Positions 26,958-35,797 of a stretch of DNA of 64,000 bases are shown here, in pieces. Numbering within the stretch: position 1 is the stretch's first letter; every line of letters begins with the position of its first letter. Source of the DNA: Campylobacter pinnipediorum subsp. pinnipediorum. GTDB lineage: Bacteria > Campylobacterota > Campylobacteria > Campylobacterales > Campylobacteraceae. The DNA lies in NCBI RefSeq assembly GCF_002021925.1, contig NZ_CP012546.1:1116001-1180000 (forward strand). Reading direction: 5' to 3'. Both the position numbers and the translations under genes were made by a program. The notes under the pieces were generated by a model, which had not been told where the DNA came from, did no database searches, and saw only the letters and a list, made by a program, of their open reading frames with translations.

Positions 26958-28070
26958 TCACTTATTTATTACAGATTTCGTTGCTTTTATTTTTCGCTCT
27001 GCAAATAAAACTATATCTTTTATAACAAGTTTTTCAATGGCTCTTATAAAAGTTTGCATAAAATCGTAATTAGGTATGTTGTTTTTAAAAACAGGGAGAT
27101 TAACTTTAATTTTTCTAAATTCTTCATCAACAAATCTAACAGCCAATGTCAACAAATAAGGTTTCAAAGAATTTAGCACGGACGAAAAATACAATTTCGT
27201 ATATTCGTTTAATTCAAATTTAGGAATTACTTTTCTTACAAATTGCCCTGCATACCATTTTTTTTCACGATAAAAAAAGTCCATCTGCAACAATCCCAAA
27301 CTCCAAGTGCCTTCCGAATTTATATTATTGTCATTTATAAAACCAGTGGTTTGCAAAATACCTTGATTTATTGAAGTCCTTGTTACATAGTCATACTCAA
27401 AACCATCAACTAGACTATCAGAATTAAAGCTTTTTGTTTTTTCTATTTTAAACAAATCTCCTAGCCTAAATTCACACCATTTTATACTATCATTTTCAAA
27501 ATCTTCTAAAGCCCTAATTTCTTCATTTGTTAATTTATAATCTTTTAAGCCTGTTACTTGCAAATACGCTTCTAGCTCTGCAAGATGAGTAGCTTCTAGC
27601 TCTGCAATAAATTTTTCCATAAAGGAAAAATTTATTTCCCCATTTTCACAAATGGGGAGTTTGATTTTAAAGTTTAAATTTTTCAGCTTTGAACTTGACA
27701 ACTGACTACCATAATTAAAACCATTTAAAGATATACTTAAAGAAGATGCTATAAATTTTCCTGTTCTAGCATTAAACTCAATATTTGGAATTTTTAGAGT
27801 ATGGACTTTCATTTCAACACTTGCTTTATATGGATGATAAAATATACCACCGTCGCTTCCAAAAAAGTTTACAGAGATAAAATTTTCAAAATGCCTAGAA
27901 TTATCTATTTTTTCAGTATCAAAATAACCTAAAATGCCATTATTATCAGATCTTACTGAAATTCTAGGAATACTACCTTTATTTAATTCATTGCCCGATA
28001 ATAGAGAACCTGTTCCTATTTCAAACAAATCTCCTATCCTAAACTCACCCCACTTAACACCTTCTAGCAT
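26958..28070 (-). CDS. specificity (S) subunit of a BcgI-like restriction-modification system
   Basis: 370 residues with two target-recognition domains, each beginning with a related motif (KWGEFRIGDLFEI at residue 6 and KWCEFRLGDLFKI near 193), separated by a central helix. The central helix contains the repeated peptide AELEATHLAELEAYL, encoded by a perfect 16-base direct repeat with a 24-base period. The length matches the B subunit of BcgI-type enzymes rather than a 400-450 residue HsdS. It starts 17 bases after the modification/nuclease gene and is the second gene of the pair. Confidence 0.85.
   Translation of the reverse strand: MLEGVKWGEFRIGDLFEIGTGSLLSGNELNKGSIPRISVRSDNNGILGYFDTEKIDNSRHFENFISVNFFGSDGGIFYHPYKASVEMKVHTLKIPNIEFNARTGKFIASSLSISLNGFNYGSQLSSSKLKNLNFKIKLPICENGEINFSFMEKFIAELEATHLAELEAYLQVTGLKDYKLTNEEIRALEDFENDSIKWCEFRLGDLFKIEKTKSFNSDSLVDGFEYDYVTRTSINQGILQTTGFINDNNINSEGTWSLGLLQMDFFYREKKWYAGQFVRKVIPKFELNEYTKLYFSSVLNSLKPYLLTLAVRFVDEEFRKIKVNLPVFKNNIPNYDFMQTFIRAIEKLVIKDIVLFAERKIKATKSVINK
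27568..27607 (-). repeat. 24-bp-period direct repeat in the specificity subunit spacer
   Basis: GCTTCTAGCTCTGCAA occurs at 27568-27583 and again at 27592-27607 (plus-strand reading), a period of exactly eight codons. It encodes the repeated AELEA of the inter-domain helix, so a change in copy number would keep the frame and alter the distance between the two target-recognition domains. Confidence 0.85.
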
Positions 28071-28087
28071 TTCGTTAAGCGGGGAAC

Positions 28088-30121
28088 TTACTTTCCCAAA
28101 TTATTACTTTGGTTTTTAAGTAGATTGCTTACTTCCCAAGCTAGGTAATCACTCACCGTTTTTTTAAAATCTTTTAAAGTTGGCTTTATGTCAATAGGTG
28201 CTGATTGGTTCCAGTCTGCTCCATTTTTTGGGTCAATATGTCCTTCGTAGTATTCCTTATCTGTAAATATATTTAACTTACCTTTACCAAAGCGAACCAA
28301 ATTTACAAGCTCTTCGTAACGCTCTTTTGCCCTATCTGTGTCTTTTAGATTATTGCTTGCTTTTTTGCGATTGGTTCTAGTATAGCCATCGTTTGAAAAA
28401 TCAATAAATTTAACAATATCATCTTTATGATGAGGCTCTGCAACCTTGAAAACATAAATATAAGTTTGGACACTTGATTTTCCAACAAAAAGGTCTATTG
28501 GCATTTTAATACTTGCTATTAAGGTGTTTTTTTCTAATATTTTTTTATTGTATTCTATGGCTTTTCCACTTCCTGCACTGCCTTGTATAATGATAGCTCC
28601 ATAACCTTTATTCATCTTTTCAAATGCACTTTCAACAAAGTTCATACCATTACCATTTGCCGAATAAGGCGGGTTTAACACAAAGGCATCAGCTGGAAAT
28701 TTATCATCAGTTTTTCCAAAACCATACTTACCATCAAAATCTTTAATAGAATCCTGATTTAAAATATTTGAACTACCATCTCCCATTAAAATCATATTTA
28801 AAATAGCCAACATATAAATACTAGGTAAAATTTCAAGCCCTAAGAGTTGTTCTGCTTTTATTTTAGCTTCTTTTTTTCTAAGTTCATCGGGCGATTTTAT
28901 GCTATTTTTAGCATTATTTAGCATTTCATTCATAGCAGCCACTAAAAGACCCGCCGAACCAGTAGCAAAATCCCAGACAAAGCTATCTTTGTTTACCCTT
29001 GCTAATTTTACAAGTAAATTTGCTACATATGATGGTGTTAGCACGACATCGTTTAGCTTATCTTGAGTAAAGCCTAACCAACCATACATTTCATTAAATA
29101 GCTTACCCGTAAAATCAGTAGTTAAGCCTATTTTATAATAAATTCCCAAATCATCAACTATTTTTGTAAATACTCTTTTTAGCTGTGTTTCTCCATCTGC
29201 AACTTTATTGATATTATCGCTTAAAAGTGTGTTTTGTAAAGTTCTAACAATTAAATCCATTTTATTTTTTGGTAAGTTCTTTTCGCTTAAAAAAGCTTGT
29301 ATTTTTCTTATTATTATATCCCCATCGGTGTTTCCAATTTCATCTAGTGATTTTAAATCTTCTTTTTTAAGTGGAGAAACCTTGCCTGGAACTCCTAGTG
29401 TTGCCATAATTGAAGCTGCAACCAAGTAAACTCTATCATTTTCTCCAAGCCCTGTTTCATTTTTATATATATCATTATTTAATTTTGTTAAGCTTGCAGT
29501 TATCTCTCTTTCTTTTTGTTCTTTGATAAGTTCCAGTTCTTCTGTTGTAAGAGATAGCTTTTTAACTTTTTCTATAAAGTTATCAAAATTTTCTTTTTTT
29601 AAAAATGATAGATCTGTAAAATCACCAACTTCTTGCCCTACTCCTAAATTTGTTTTTGACACATAATAAACACCTATAGAGTAGATTATCTTCCCTTTTT
29701 CGTCTTTGTAGCCTGTAATTCCTATAGATATAATATCTTCATAACCGGTATGATGCAAGAGTGCATTAGCATAATGGACTGCACCATTTACGGCATATGA
29801 GTTTATATTTGTAAAATTATGTTCATTTTTACTTGTAATATTGTCTACTTGGTTTTTGTCATTTAGCTTTACTAATTTATCTTTATAGCCTTTATACTCT
29901 ATCAATATTGGATAAAATTTTAAATACTTATCTTGCAATAAAAGTTTACAATCTGGTCTATTTCCACCATTACCACCATTTTTTGATTGATAGTTTTCAA
30001 GTGCCCTATCTATCTCATCGTTTAAATTTTCTTGTTCTAATTTATAGTCTAAATTGTATGATTTAAGCCACCCATTTGCGAGATCTGCGATCTTTGGTTC
30101 TACAGACTGGGATTTTTTCAT
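28088..30121 (-). CDS. BcgI-like fused restriction nuclease / N6-adenine methyltransferase
   Basis: 677 residues. An N-terminal PD-(D/E)xK nuclease-like segment (RPDC at residues 55-58, then IEYKG with Glu75 and Lys77) precedes a helical linker and a gamma-class adenine methyltransferase: LTPSYVANLLVKLA near 361, SAM motif I DFATGSAGLLVAAM near 384, catalytic NPPY at 483-486. This order and length, with a separate S subunit following, match BcgI-type type IIB enzymes, which cut on both sides of a bipartite site; no HsdR gene is present. It lies between pyk and the formate dehydrogenase operon, which looks like an insertion of an accessory module. Confidence 0.85.
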   Translation of the reverse strand: MKKSQSVEPKIADLANGWLKSYNLDYKLEQENLNDEIDRALENYQSKNGGNGGNRPDCKLLLQDKYLKFYPILIEYKGYKDKLVKLNDKNQVDNITSKNEHNFTNINSYAVNGAVHYANALLHHTGYEDIISIGITGYKDEKGKIIYSIGVYYVSKTNLGVGQEVGDFTDLSFLKKENFDNFIEKVKKLSLTTEELELIKEQKEREITASLTKLNNDIYKNETGLGENDRVYLVAASIMATLGVPGKVSPLKKEDLKSLDEIGNTDGDIIIRKIQAFLSEKNLPKNKMDLIVRTLQNTLLSDNINKVADGETQLKRVFTKIVDDLGIYYKIGLTTDFTGKLFNEMYGWLGFTQDKLNDVVLTPSYVANLLVKLARVNKDSFVWDFATGSAGLLVAAMNEMLNNAKNSIKSPDELRKKEAKIKAEQLLGLEILPSIYMLAILNMILMGDGSSNILNQDSIKDFDGKYGFGKTDDKFPADAFVLNPPYSANGNGMNFVESAFEKMNKGYGAIIIQGSAGSGKAIEYNKKILEKNTLIASIKMPIDLFVGKSSVQTYIYVFKVAEPHHKDDIVKFIDFSNDGYTRTNRKKASNNLKDTDRAKERYEELVNLVRFGKGKLNIFTDKEYYEGHIDPKNGADWNQSAPIDIKPTLKDFKKTVSDYLAWEVSNLLKNQSNNLGK

Positions 30122-30430
30122 TTAATTTTCTCCATTTTTTAAGGAATTTTATTTAAATATTTTATCATAAATAATAATATATTTTCAAATTGCTATATTT
30201 TTTATTTTTATAATAAATATAGCAACTTTGTATTACTAATAATATGCAATTAAGGCATATTTAATAAAACTTGAATTATAAAAACTTATATTTTTTAAAG
30301 ACTCCTCACTAAGTAAATTTAAGATAAAGTTTTATAGTAGAAAATCTAAATTATCATGTTTAATTGCTTTTGTTTAGATTTTTAACTACATTTTTAAGTA
30401 TAAATTAAAAATGTACTTTAAGGAAAGACA
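30122..30430. promoter_or_regulatory. divergent regulatory region upstream of the formate dehydrogenase operon
   Basis: 309 AT-rich bases between the divergent restriction-modification and fdh operons. A TATAAAT at 30399-30405, about 26 bases before the chaperone ATG, is the likely -10 box for the fdh operon, with AAGGA at 30420-30424 as ribosome site. I see no convincing operator by eye, though the ModE-like regulator at the end of the operon could act here. Confidence 0.45.
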
Positions 30431-31147
30431 ATGACAAAAGAAGATAAAAATAATATTTTAAATGCTAGAAAGATTTATTATCTTCTATTTTCAAAATTAT
30501 TTGTTTTTAACAACAAAAAAGATAGATACGATAGTGTTTTGGATATTTTAAATACAATAAAACAATCACCACTTGATGAAACAAGCTCTATCGGGATAAA
30601 TAATTTTTTAGAAAATTTTACTGATTTTAATGCTTTAGCTGATGAATATGATGATATATTTCATGCACCGCCTAGACCTTTACACAATACATTTTCTTAT
30701 TATGAAGAGGGCTATAGCTCCGGTTCTGCCTGTGTTAGAGTTAGAAAAATCTTATCAAAAACAAATATAAGAAGAGATGAAAAAGAGTTTAAAGAAAACG
30801 AAGACAATGTAGGATTTGTGTTTTCATTAATGTTTGATTTTATATCATACATACTAGATAAAGATGAAAAATATAAAGAGTTTTCAAAAGAGCTATTTGA
30901 ATCAACAATAAATCCTTTTATTGATGAGTTTATATTAAACTTATATAACCATCAAAACTCTAAAAGTTACAAATCAATCTGCTTAATACTTCAATCATTT
31001 ATAGAATTTGAAAGACTATATTATGGTATTAACAAACCAAATTATGAAAATGAAAAAAATATAAAAACTCAAAATGGAATTTCAAGATCTGAAATGATAA
31101 GAAGAGAAGCAAATAAAGCAAGAAGAAAAGCTGAAGAACAAATATAA
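30431..31147 (+). CDS. TorD/DmsD-like chaperone for formate dehydrogenase
   Basis: 238-residue all-helical protein with the TorD-family layout: ARKIYYLLFSKLFV at the N-terminus, the EYDDIFHAPPRPLHNTFSYYEEGY motif (family motif Y..LF..P...P....S.Y..G) at about 75-100, and a lysine-rich tail. Such proteins bind twin-arginine signal peptides and help load molybdopterin enzymes before export. It is the first gene of the operon that encodes the Tat-dependent FdhA and a small Tat peptide, its likely clients. Confidence 0.85.
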   Translation: MTKEDKNNILNARKIYYLLFSKLFVFNNKKDRYDSVLDILNTIKQSPLDETSSIGINNFLENFTDFNALADEYDDIFHAPPRPLHNTFSYYEEGYSSGSACVRVRKILSKTNIRRDEKEFKENEDNVGFVFSLMFDFISYILDKDEKYKEFSKELFESTINPFIDEFILNLYNHQNSKSYKSICLILQSFIEFERLYYGINKPNYENEKNIKTQNGISRSEMIRREANKARRKAEEQI

Positions 31148-31167
31148 AAACCAAAGAAAGGAAAAGT

Positions 31168-31338
31168 ATGCAAAAAAATAGACGCGAGTTTTTAAAAAAA
31201 CTTATGGTAGGAACATCTGTTGGGCTTGCTTCTACAAGTGTTTTGGCTAAAGACAAAGCCAAAAAAACAGAAAAAGGCGAAGAAAATTTATACTCAAGAA
31301 CTAAAACTTGGGAATTTTATTATAAACAAGCAAATTAA
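31168..31338 (+). CDS. 56-residue twin-arginine leader protein of the fdh operon
   Basis: The ATG at 31168 follows an AAAGGAAAAGT ribosome site; the frame ends with TAA at 31336-31338. The N-terminus NRREFLKKLMVG is a twin-arginine signal, followed by a hydrophobic core and an ALA-like cleavage site (SVLAKD). The mature part would be about 28 residues (charged, then a Trp/Tyr-rich end, TWEFYYKQAN). A similar small protein precedes fdhA in other campylobacters. Possible roles are an FDH accessory subunit or an export/maturation factor; neither is proven. Confidence 0.85.
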   Translation: MQKNRREFLKKLMVGTSVGLASTSVLAKDKAKKTEKGEENLYSRTKTWEFYYKQAN

Positions 31339-31357
31339 ATTTTAGAAAGGATGTATT

Positions 31358-34174
31358 ATGCAAAACGATTTAGCTTCATCTCGTGTTGGTAGGCGTTCGT
31401 TTTTGAAAATGGCATCTCTTGGTATGACCGCTGGAGCAACTGGAATTTATGCCAGCGGAGTAACTAGAGAAGCCACCAAGAATGAATTAAAAAATCCATT
31501 TCCTGATTCAAAAATGGTAAAAACAGTATGCACAGCATGTTCTGTAGGATGTGGTATAATGGCCGAAGTTTCAAACGGTGTTTGGGTTCGCCAAGAGGTA
31601 GCTCAAGATCACCCTGTAAGTGCTGGTGGCCACTGCTGTAAGGGAAGCGACATGATCGATATGGTTCGCTCACAAGTTCGCTTAAAATACCCTATGGTAA
31701 AAGAAAACGGCAAATGGAAACGTATTAGTTACGAAGAAGCTCTTAATAGAATAGGAGAGCAACTTAAAAAATATAGAGATGAAAATCCCGAACAAGTTAT
31801 GTTTTTGGGTTCTGCAAAAGTAAGTAATGAACAAAGTTACTATATACGTAAATTTACCGCAATGTTTGGGACAAATAACCTAGATCATCAAGCTAGAATT
31901 TGACATAGCACAACAGTCGCCGGTGTGGCGAATACTTGGGGTTATGGCGCTATGACAAACCATCTTGGAGATATCCAAAACTCAAAAGCTATGATAATCT
32001 TTGGAGCAAATCCTGCGGTTAATCACCCTGTTGGTTTTAGACACTTTCTAAAAGCAAAAGAAAATAATAGATCAAAACTAATAGTTGTTGATCCAAGATA
32101 TACAAGAACAGCTGCCAAGGCTGATTATTTTGCTCAAATAAGACCTGGGACAGATATACCATTTATGTATGGAATGCTAAATTTGATATTTGAAAATGGC
32201 TGGGAAGATAAACAATTTATAAACGACCGTGTTTACGGCATGGATGAGATAAGAAAAGAAGCGAAAAACTGGACACCTGACATAGTAGAAGATGTTACTG
32301 GTGTAAAAGCTGAATTATTAAAAGAGATAACAGAAGTATATGCAAAAAATTCTCCAGGAACTTTAATATGGGCAATGGGTCTAACTCAGCACTCAATAGG
32401 AAGCTCAAACACTCGTATAGCACCTATTTTACAACTTGCATTAGGCAATATGGGTATAGAAGGCGGTGGCTGTAACATTCTTCGTGGCCATGATAATGTC
32501 CAAGGTGCAACAGATATGGCAAACTTACCTGATAATCTACCTGGTTATTACGGAATAGCACAAGGTGCTTGGAAATATTTTGCTAAGATGTGGAAGGTTG
32601 ATTTTGATTGGCTTCAAGGAAACTTTATAAAACCAGAGTGGATGAATAAACCAGGTTTTACACTAGCTCGTTGGTGGGCTGGTTCACTTGGCGGTAAAGA
32701 TGGTAATGATTCAATTGAAAATAGCGGGACAAACTTAAAAGCACTATTTGTTATAGGAAATGGAATCACTTCAACAGCTCAACAAGCAAAGGTTCAAGAA
32801 GGTCTTGATAATCTTGAATTATTAGTTCTTGCAGATCCTTTTGTGAACGAAGCAGCTGTTGTTACTCACAAGCAAGATAATATATTTTTATTACCATCAG
32901 CTACACAATTTGAATCTAGCGGAACAGTTGTTGCAACAAATCGCTCTGGACAGTGGAGATTTCAAGTAACAGATCCTTTATATGAAAGCAAACAAGATCA
33001 AGAAATTTTATTTGAACTTGCAAAAAGGCTTGGCTTTTACGAAGAGCTTACAAGAACAATAAGAGATGAAAATGGTAACATCCAATGGCCAGAAGCAGCA
33101 ACAAAAGAAATAGCAAATACTATAAAAACAATAGGACTTACAGGTTGGACTCCTGAAAGACTTAAAAATCACACATTAAATTGGGATAAATTTGATGAAA
33201 AAACACTTCTTGGAAAAGAAGGAACAGATGTCGCTGGTGAATACTATGGTCTTCCTTGGCCTTGCTGGACTACAACTCATTGCGGAAGCCCAAATTTATA
33301 TAATGTAAATTTACCTGTAAGCAAAGGTGGCATGGGTTTTAGAAATCGTTATGGTTTAGAGCGTGATGGCGTAAATTTATTAGCAGAAGATGGTTCAGCT
33401 CCGATTGATTCGCCTATAAATGGTGGATATCCAGAGATAACAAAAGACAATATAGAAAAAGTCCTAAACATACAGCTAACAGAAGATGAAAAAGCAAGAA
33501 TGGGTGCTAATTGGAAAGTTGATGATAGCAATATAATAGCTGAAAAATGTATGCAAAAAGGTATAGCTCCTTATGGTAATGCAAAAGCTAGGGCTGTTGT
33601 TTGGATATTTGCAGACCAAATTCCAAAACATAGAGAGCCTATACACTCTCAAAGACCTGATTTGGCAAAAAAATATCCTAGCTTTAATGATAAGCCAAAT
33701 CATTATAGAGTTTACACAAAATATGAAAGCTTGCAACAAAGCAAAGACTTTGCAAAAGAGTTCCCTATAAACCTAGTTACAGCTCGTCTTGTAAATCTAA
33801 ATGGTGCTGGAATGGAAAACAGAGCAAGCAAATATCTTGCTAGATTAACACCTGAAATGTTTGCTGATATTCATCCGGATTTAGCAAAACAAAAAGGCAT
33901 AGAAAATGGGGATATGGTTTGGATTCACTCGCCTGAGGGAACAAAGATAAAAGTTAAGGCTAGATTGGTTCCATCGGTGCTTCCAGATATGATATTTTTA
34001 CCATTTCACTTTGCAGGTGTAATGCAAGGTGTTGATATGACTGGTAACTTCCCTGAAGGAACAAAACCATACGCATCAGGAGAAAGTGCAAACACAGTTA
34101 CAAACTATGGATATGATATCATCACTCAAATCCCTGAAACAAAAGGCGGATTATGCCGCATAGAAAAAGCTTAA
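31358..34174 (+). CDS. fdhA: formate dehydrogenase catalytic subunit, selenocysteine-containing
   Basis: Continuous 938-residue protein if the in-frame TGA at 31901-31903 is read as selenocysteine (residue 182). The context DHQARI-Sec-HSTTVAG is the standard active site of Sec formate dehydrogenases. The N-terminus has a twin-arginine signal (GRRSFLKMASLG); Cys58, 61, 65 and 93 or 94 form the [4Fe-4S] site; the rest is the molybdenum/tungsten bis-MGD fold. Exported with FdhB by Tat, it oxidises formate in the periplasm. A TGA-terminated fragment plus a GTG-initiated second ORF would be an annotation artefact. Confidence 0.96.
31901..31931 (+). promoter_or_regulatory. UGA-selenocysteine codon and bacterial SECIS hairpin
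   Basis: TGA at 31901-31903 is followed after 13 bases by TCGCC (31917-31921), loop GGTGT, and GGCGA (31927-31931), a perfect 5-bp stem whose apical loop contains GGU. Size and distance fit the bacterial SECIS element recognised by SelB. The organism therefore needs selA, selB, selC and selD, which are not in this window. Confidence 0.85.
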
Positions 34175-34184
34175 GGAGCGATAA

Positions 34185-34811
34185 ATGAATCAAAGCTTTA
34201 CTAGATTAAAATTTTATTGCGATACGGATCGTTGTATAGATTGCAATGGTTGTTCTGTGGCTTGTGATGAGGCACACGAACTTCCGATAGGTATTAGAAG
34301 AAGAAAGGTTGTAACCTTAAACGAAGGAATACCAGGGAAAGAGCTATCAACATCTATATCTTGTATGCACTGTGAGGATGCTCCTTGTTCGCTAGTTTGT
34401 CCTGTTGATTGTTTTCATATAAGAGCAGATGGGGTTGTGTTACACGATAAAGATATATGTATAGGTTGTGGATATTGTCTTTATGCTTGTCCGTTTGGTG
34501 CTCCACAATTCCCTAGAGATGGTGCTTTTGGTGTAAAAGGAAGTATGGATAAATGCACAATGTGTGCTGGTGGTGTAAATATACAAACAAATTCAGAAGA
34601 AGAATTTGAAGAGTATGGCCAAAACAGAATAGCAGAAGGCAAAGTACCAGTGTGTGCGGCTATGTGTTCAACAAAAGCTTTACTTGTGGGAGAATCTGAT
34701 ATAATACAAAAAATTTACCAAGATAGAGTTAATGCTAGGGGTTATGGCATAAAAGATATAAAAGAGTCTCTAACTTGGAAAATAGCTTACTACAAGAAGG
34801 ACAGAATATGA
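34185..34811 (+). CDS. fdhB: formate dehydrogenase iron-sulfur (beta) subunit
   Basis: 208 residues with four cysteine clusters for [4Fe-4S] centres: CIDCNGCSVAC near residue 16, CMHCEDAPCSLVCPVDC near 62, CIGCGYCLYACPFGAP near 92, and CTMC near 124 with CAAMC near 160. It passes electrons from FdhA to the membrane cytochrome FdhC. It lacks the C-terminal transmembrane helix of E. coli FdnH. AAGGAG precedes the ATG, 10 bases after fdhA, and its stop overlaps the fdhC start. Confidence 0.95.
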   Translation: MNQSFTRLKFYCDTDRCIDCNGCSVACDEAHELPIGIRRRKVVTLNEGIPGKELSTSISCMHCEDAPCSLVCPVDCFHIRADGVVLHDKDICIGCGYCLYACPFGAPQFPRDGAFGVKGSMDKCTMCAGGVNIQTNSEEEFEEYGQNRIAEGKVPVCAAMCSTKALLVGESDIIQKIYQDRVNARGYGIKDIKESLTWKIAYYKKDRI

Positions 34812-35749
34812 GGTTATTATCTGTATTATTTTTTATCGTTAATGCCTTTGCTCTACATCTACCTGACGGAACAAATCAATATGATAGCAATGTTTGGGCA
34901 TCAGCTAGAGTAGAAAATATAAAGGGTTACGAAGGTGGCTTTGGTGAACTTTTCACCTTTTTGCAAGGAAATGAGTATTTTGCTTATGGTGTTGTTATAG
35001 CAGTACTTGGTGTGCTTATAGGTTTTACACTACATTTTTTGGTTGTTGGTCCAAAGCATTTTAGCCACGATGGCAAAAAAGTATATGCTTTCAATATAAT
35101 AGAAAGAGTTATGCACGGTATAGCGGCTGTTTCTTGGATAGTATTAGTCCCAACAGGTATAATAATGATGTGGGGAAGTGCATTTGGCGGCGGAACATTT
35201 GTAAGACTTATGAAAAATTCTCACGGAATTGCAACTTTATTTTTTGCATTTTCTGTGATTCCTTTGTTTCTTTACTGGACAAAAAGAATGCTACCTGCCA
35301 TTTATGATATAAAATGGATGATGATAGTTGGCGGTTATTTGTCAAAGAAAAAAGCCTGTGTTCCAGCTGGAAAATTTAATGCAGGACAAAAGGCTTGGTA
35401 TTGGATAGCTATACCAGGTGGAATGGTTATGATAGCAACTGGTGCTGCTATGTATTTTCTTGATTTTAAACAACCTAGCGTTGCAACTTGGCTTGGATTA
35501 AGTCAGATAGAATTACTTAGACTATCAGCTATAATTCACAATGTTTTAGGTGTTGTGTGTGCTGTATTTTTCTTAGTTCATATATATATGGCCGCCATAG
35601 CTATACATGGCGCTATTTGGTCTATGATAACAGGGTATAAAGAAGAAGAAGAGGTATATGTTCTTCATCATTATTGGTATCAAGAGCTTATATCAAAAGA
35701 TCAAATACCAGTATCAGAATACGAAAAAGTTTATCCTAAACTAAAATAA
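34808..35749 (+). CDS. fdhC: formate dehydrogenase cytochrome b (gamma) subunit
   Basis: 313 residues from the ATG at 34808, which overlaps the fdhB stop as ATGA and begins a signal peptide (MRLLSVLFFIVNAFA); an upstream in-frame start would add 11 non-hydrophobic residues. Transmembrane segments near 52-74, 100-125, 140-160, 195-215 and 240-265 and the histidines in RVMHGIAAVSW, KNSHGIATL, IIHNVLGV and LVHIYMA fit a di-heme cytochrome b that reduces menaquinone. It is longer than FdnI because of the extra periplasmic N-terminus. Confidence 0.93.
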   Translation: MRLLSVLFFIVNAFALHLPDGTNQYDSNVWASARVENIKGYEGGFGELFTFLQGNEYFAYGVVIAVLGVLIGFTLHFLVVGPKHFSHDGKKVYAFNIIERVMHGIAAVSWIVLVPTGIIMMWGSAFGGGTFVRLMKNSHGIATLFFAFSVIPLFLYWTKRMLPAIYDIKWMMIVGGYLSKKKACVPAGKFNAGQKAWYWIAIPGGMVMIATGAAMYFLDFKQPSVATWLGLSQIELLRLSAIIHNVLGVVCAVFFLVHIYMAAIAIHGAIWSMITGYKEEEEVYVLHHYWYQELISKDQIPVSEYEKVYPKLK

Positions 35750-35754
35750 TTTTT

Positions 35755-35781
35755 TAGCTTCGCCTTAAGATGGTGAAGCTA
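35755..35781 (+). terminator. hairpin between fdhC and fdhD
   Basis: TAGCTTCGCC, 7-base loop, GGTGAAGCTA gives a 10-bp stem (one G-T pair) followed by TCTTTC. It can end most transcripts after the structural genes or protect their 3' end, lowering fdhD and modE expression relative to fdhABC. Confidence 0.7.
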
Positions 35782-35797
35782 TCTTTCAAGGGAATAA

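Noticed and set aside
31901-31925. Premature stop splitting fdhA into two genes
   Set aside because: The TGA is in the exact selenocysteine position of Sec formate dehydrogenases and a SECIS-like hairpin follows.
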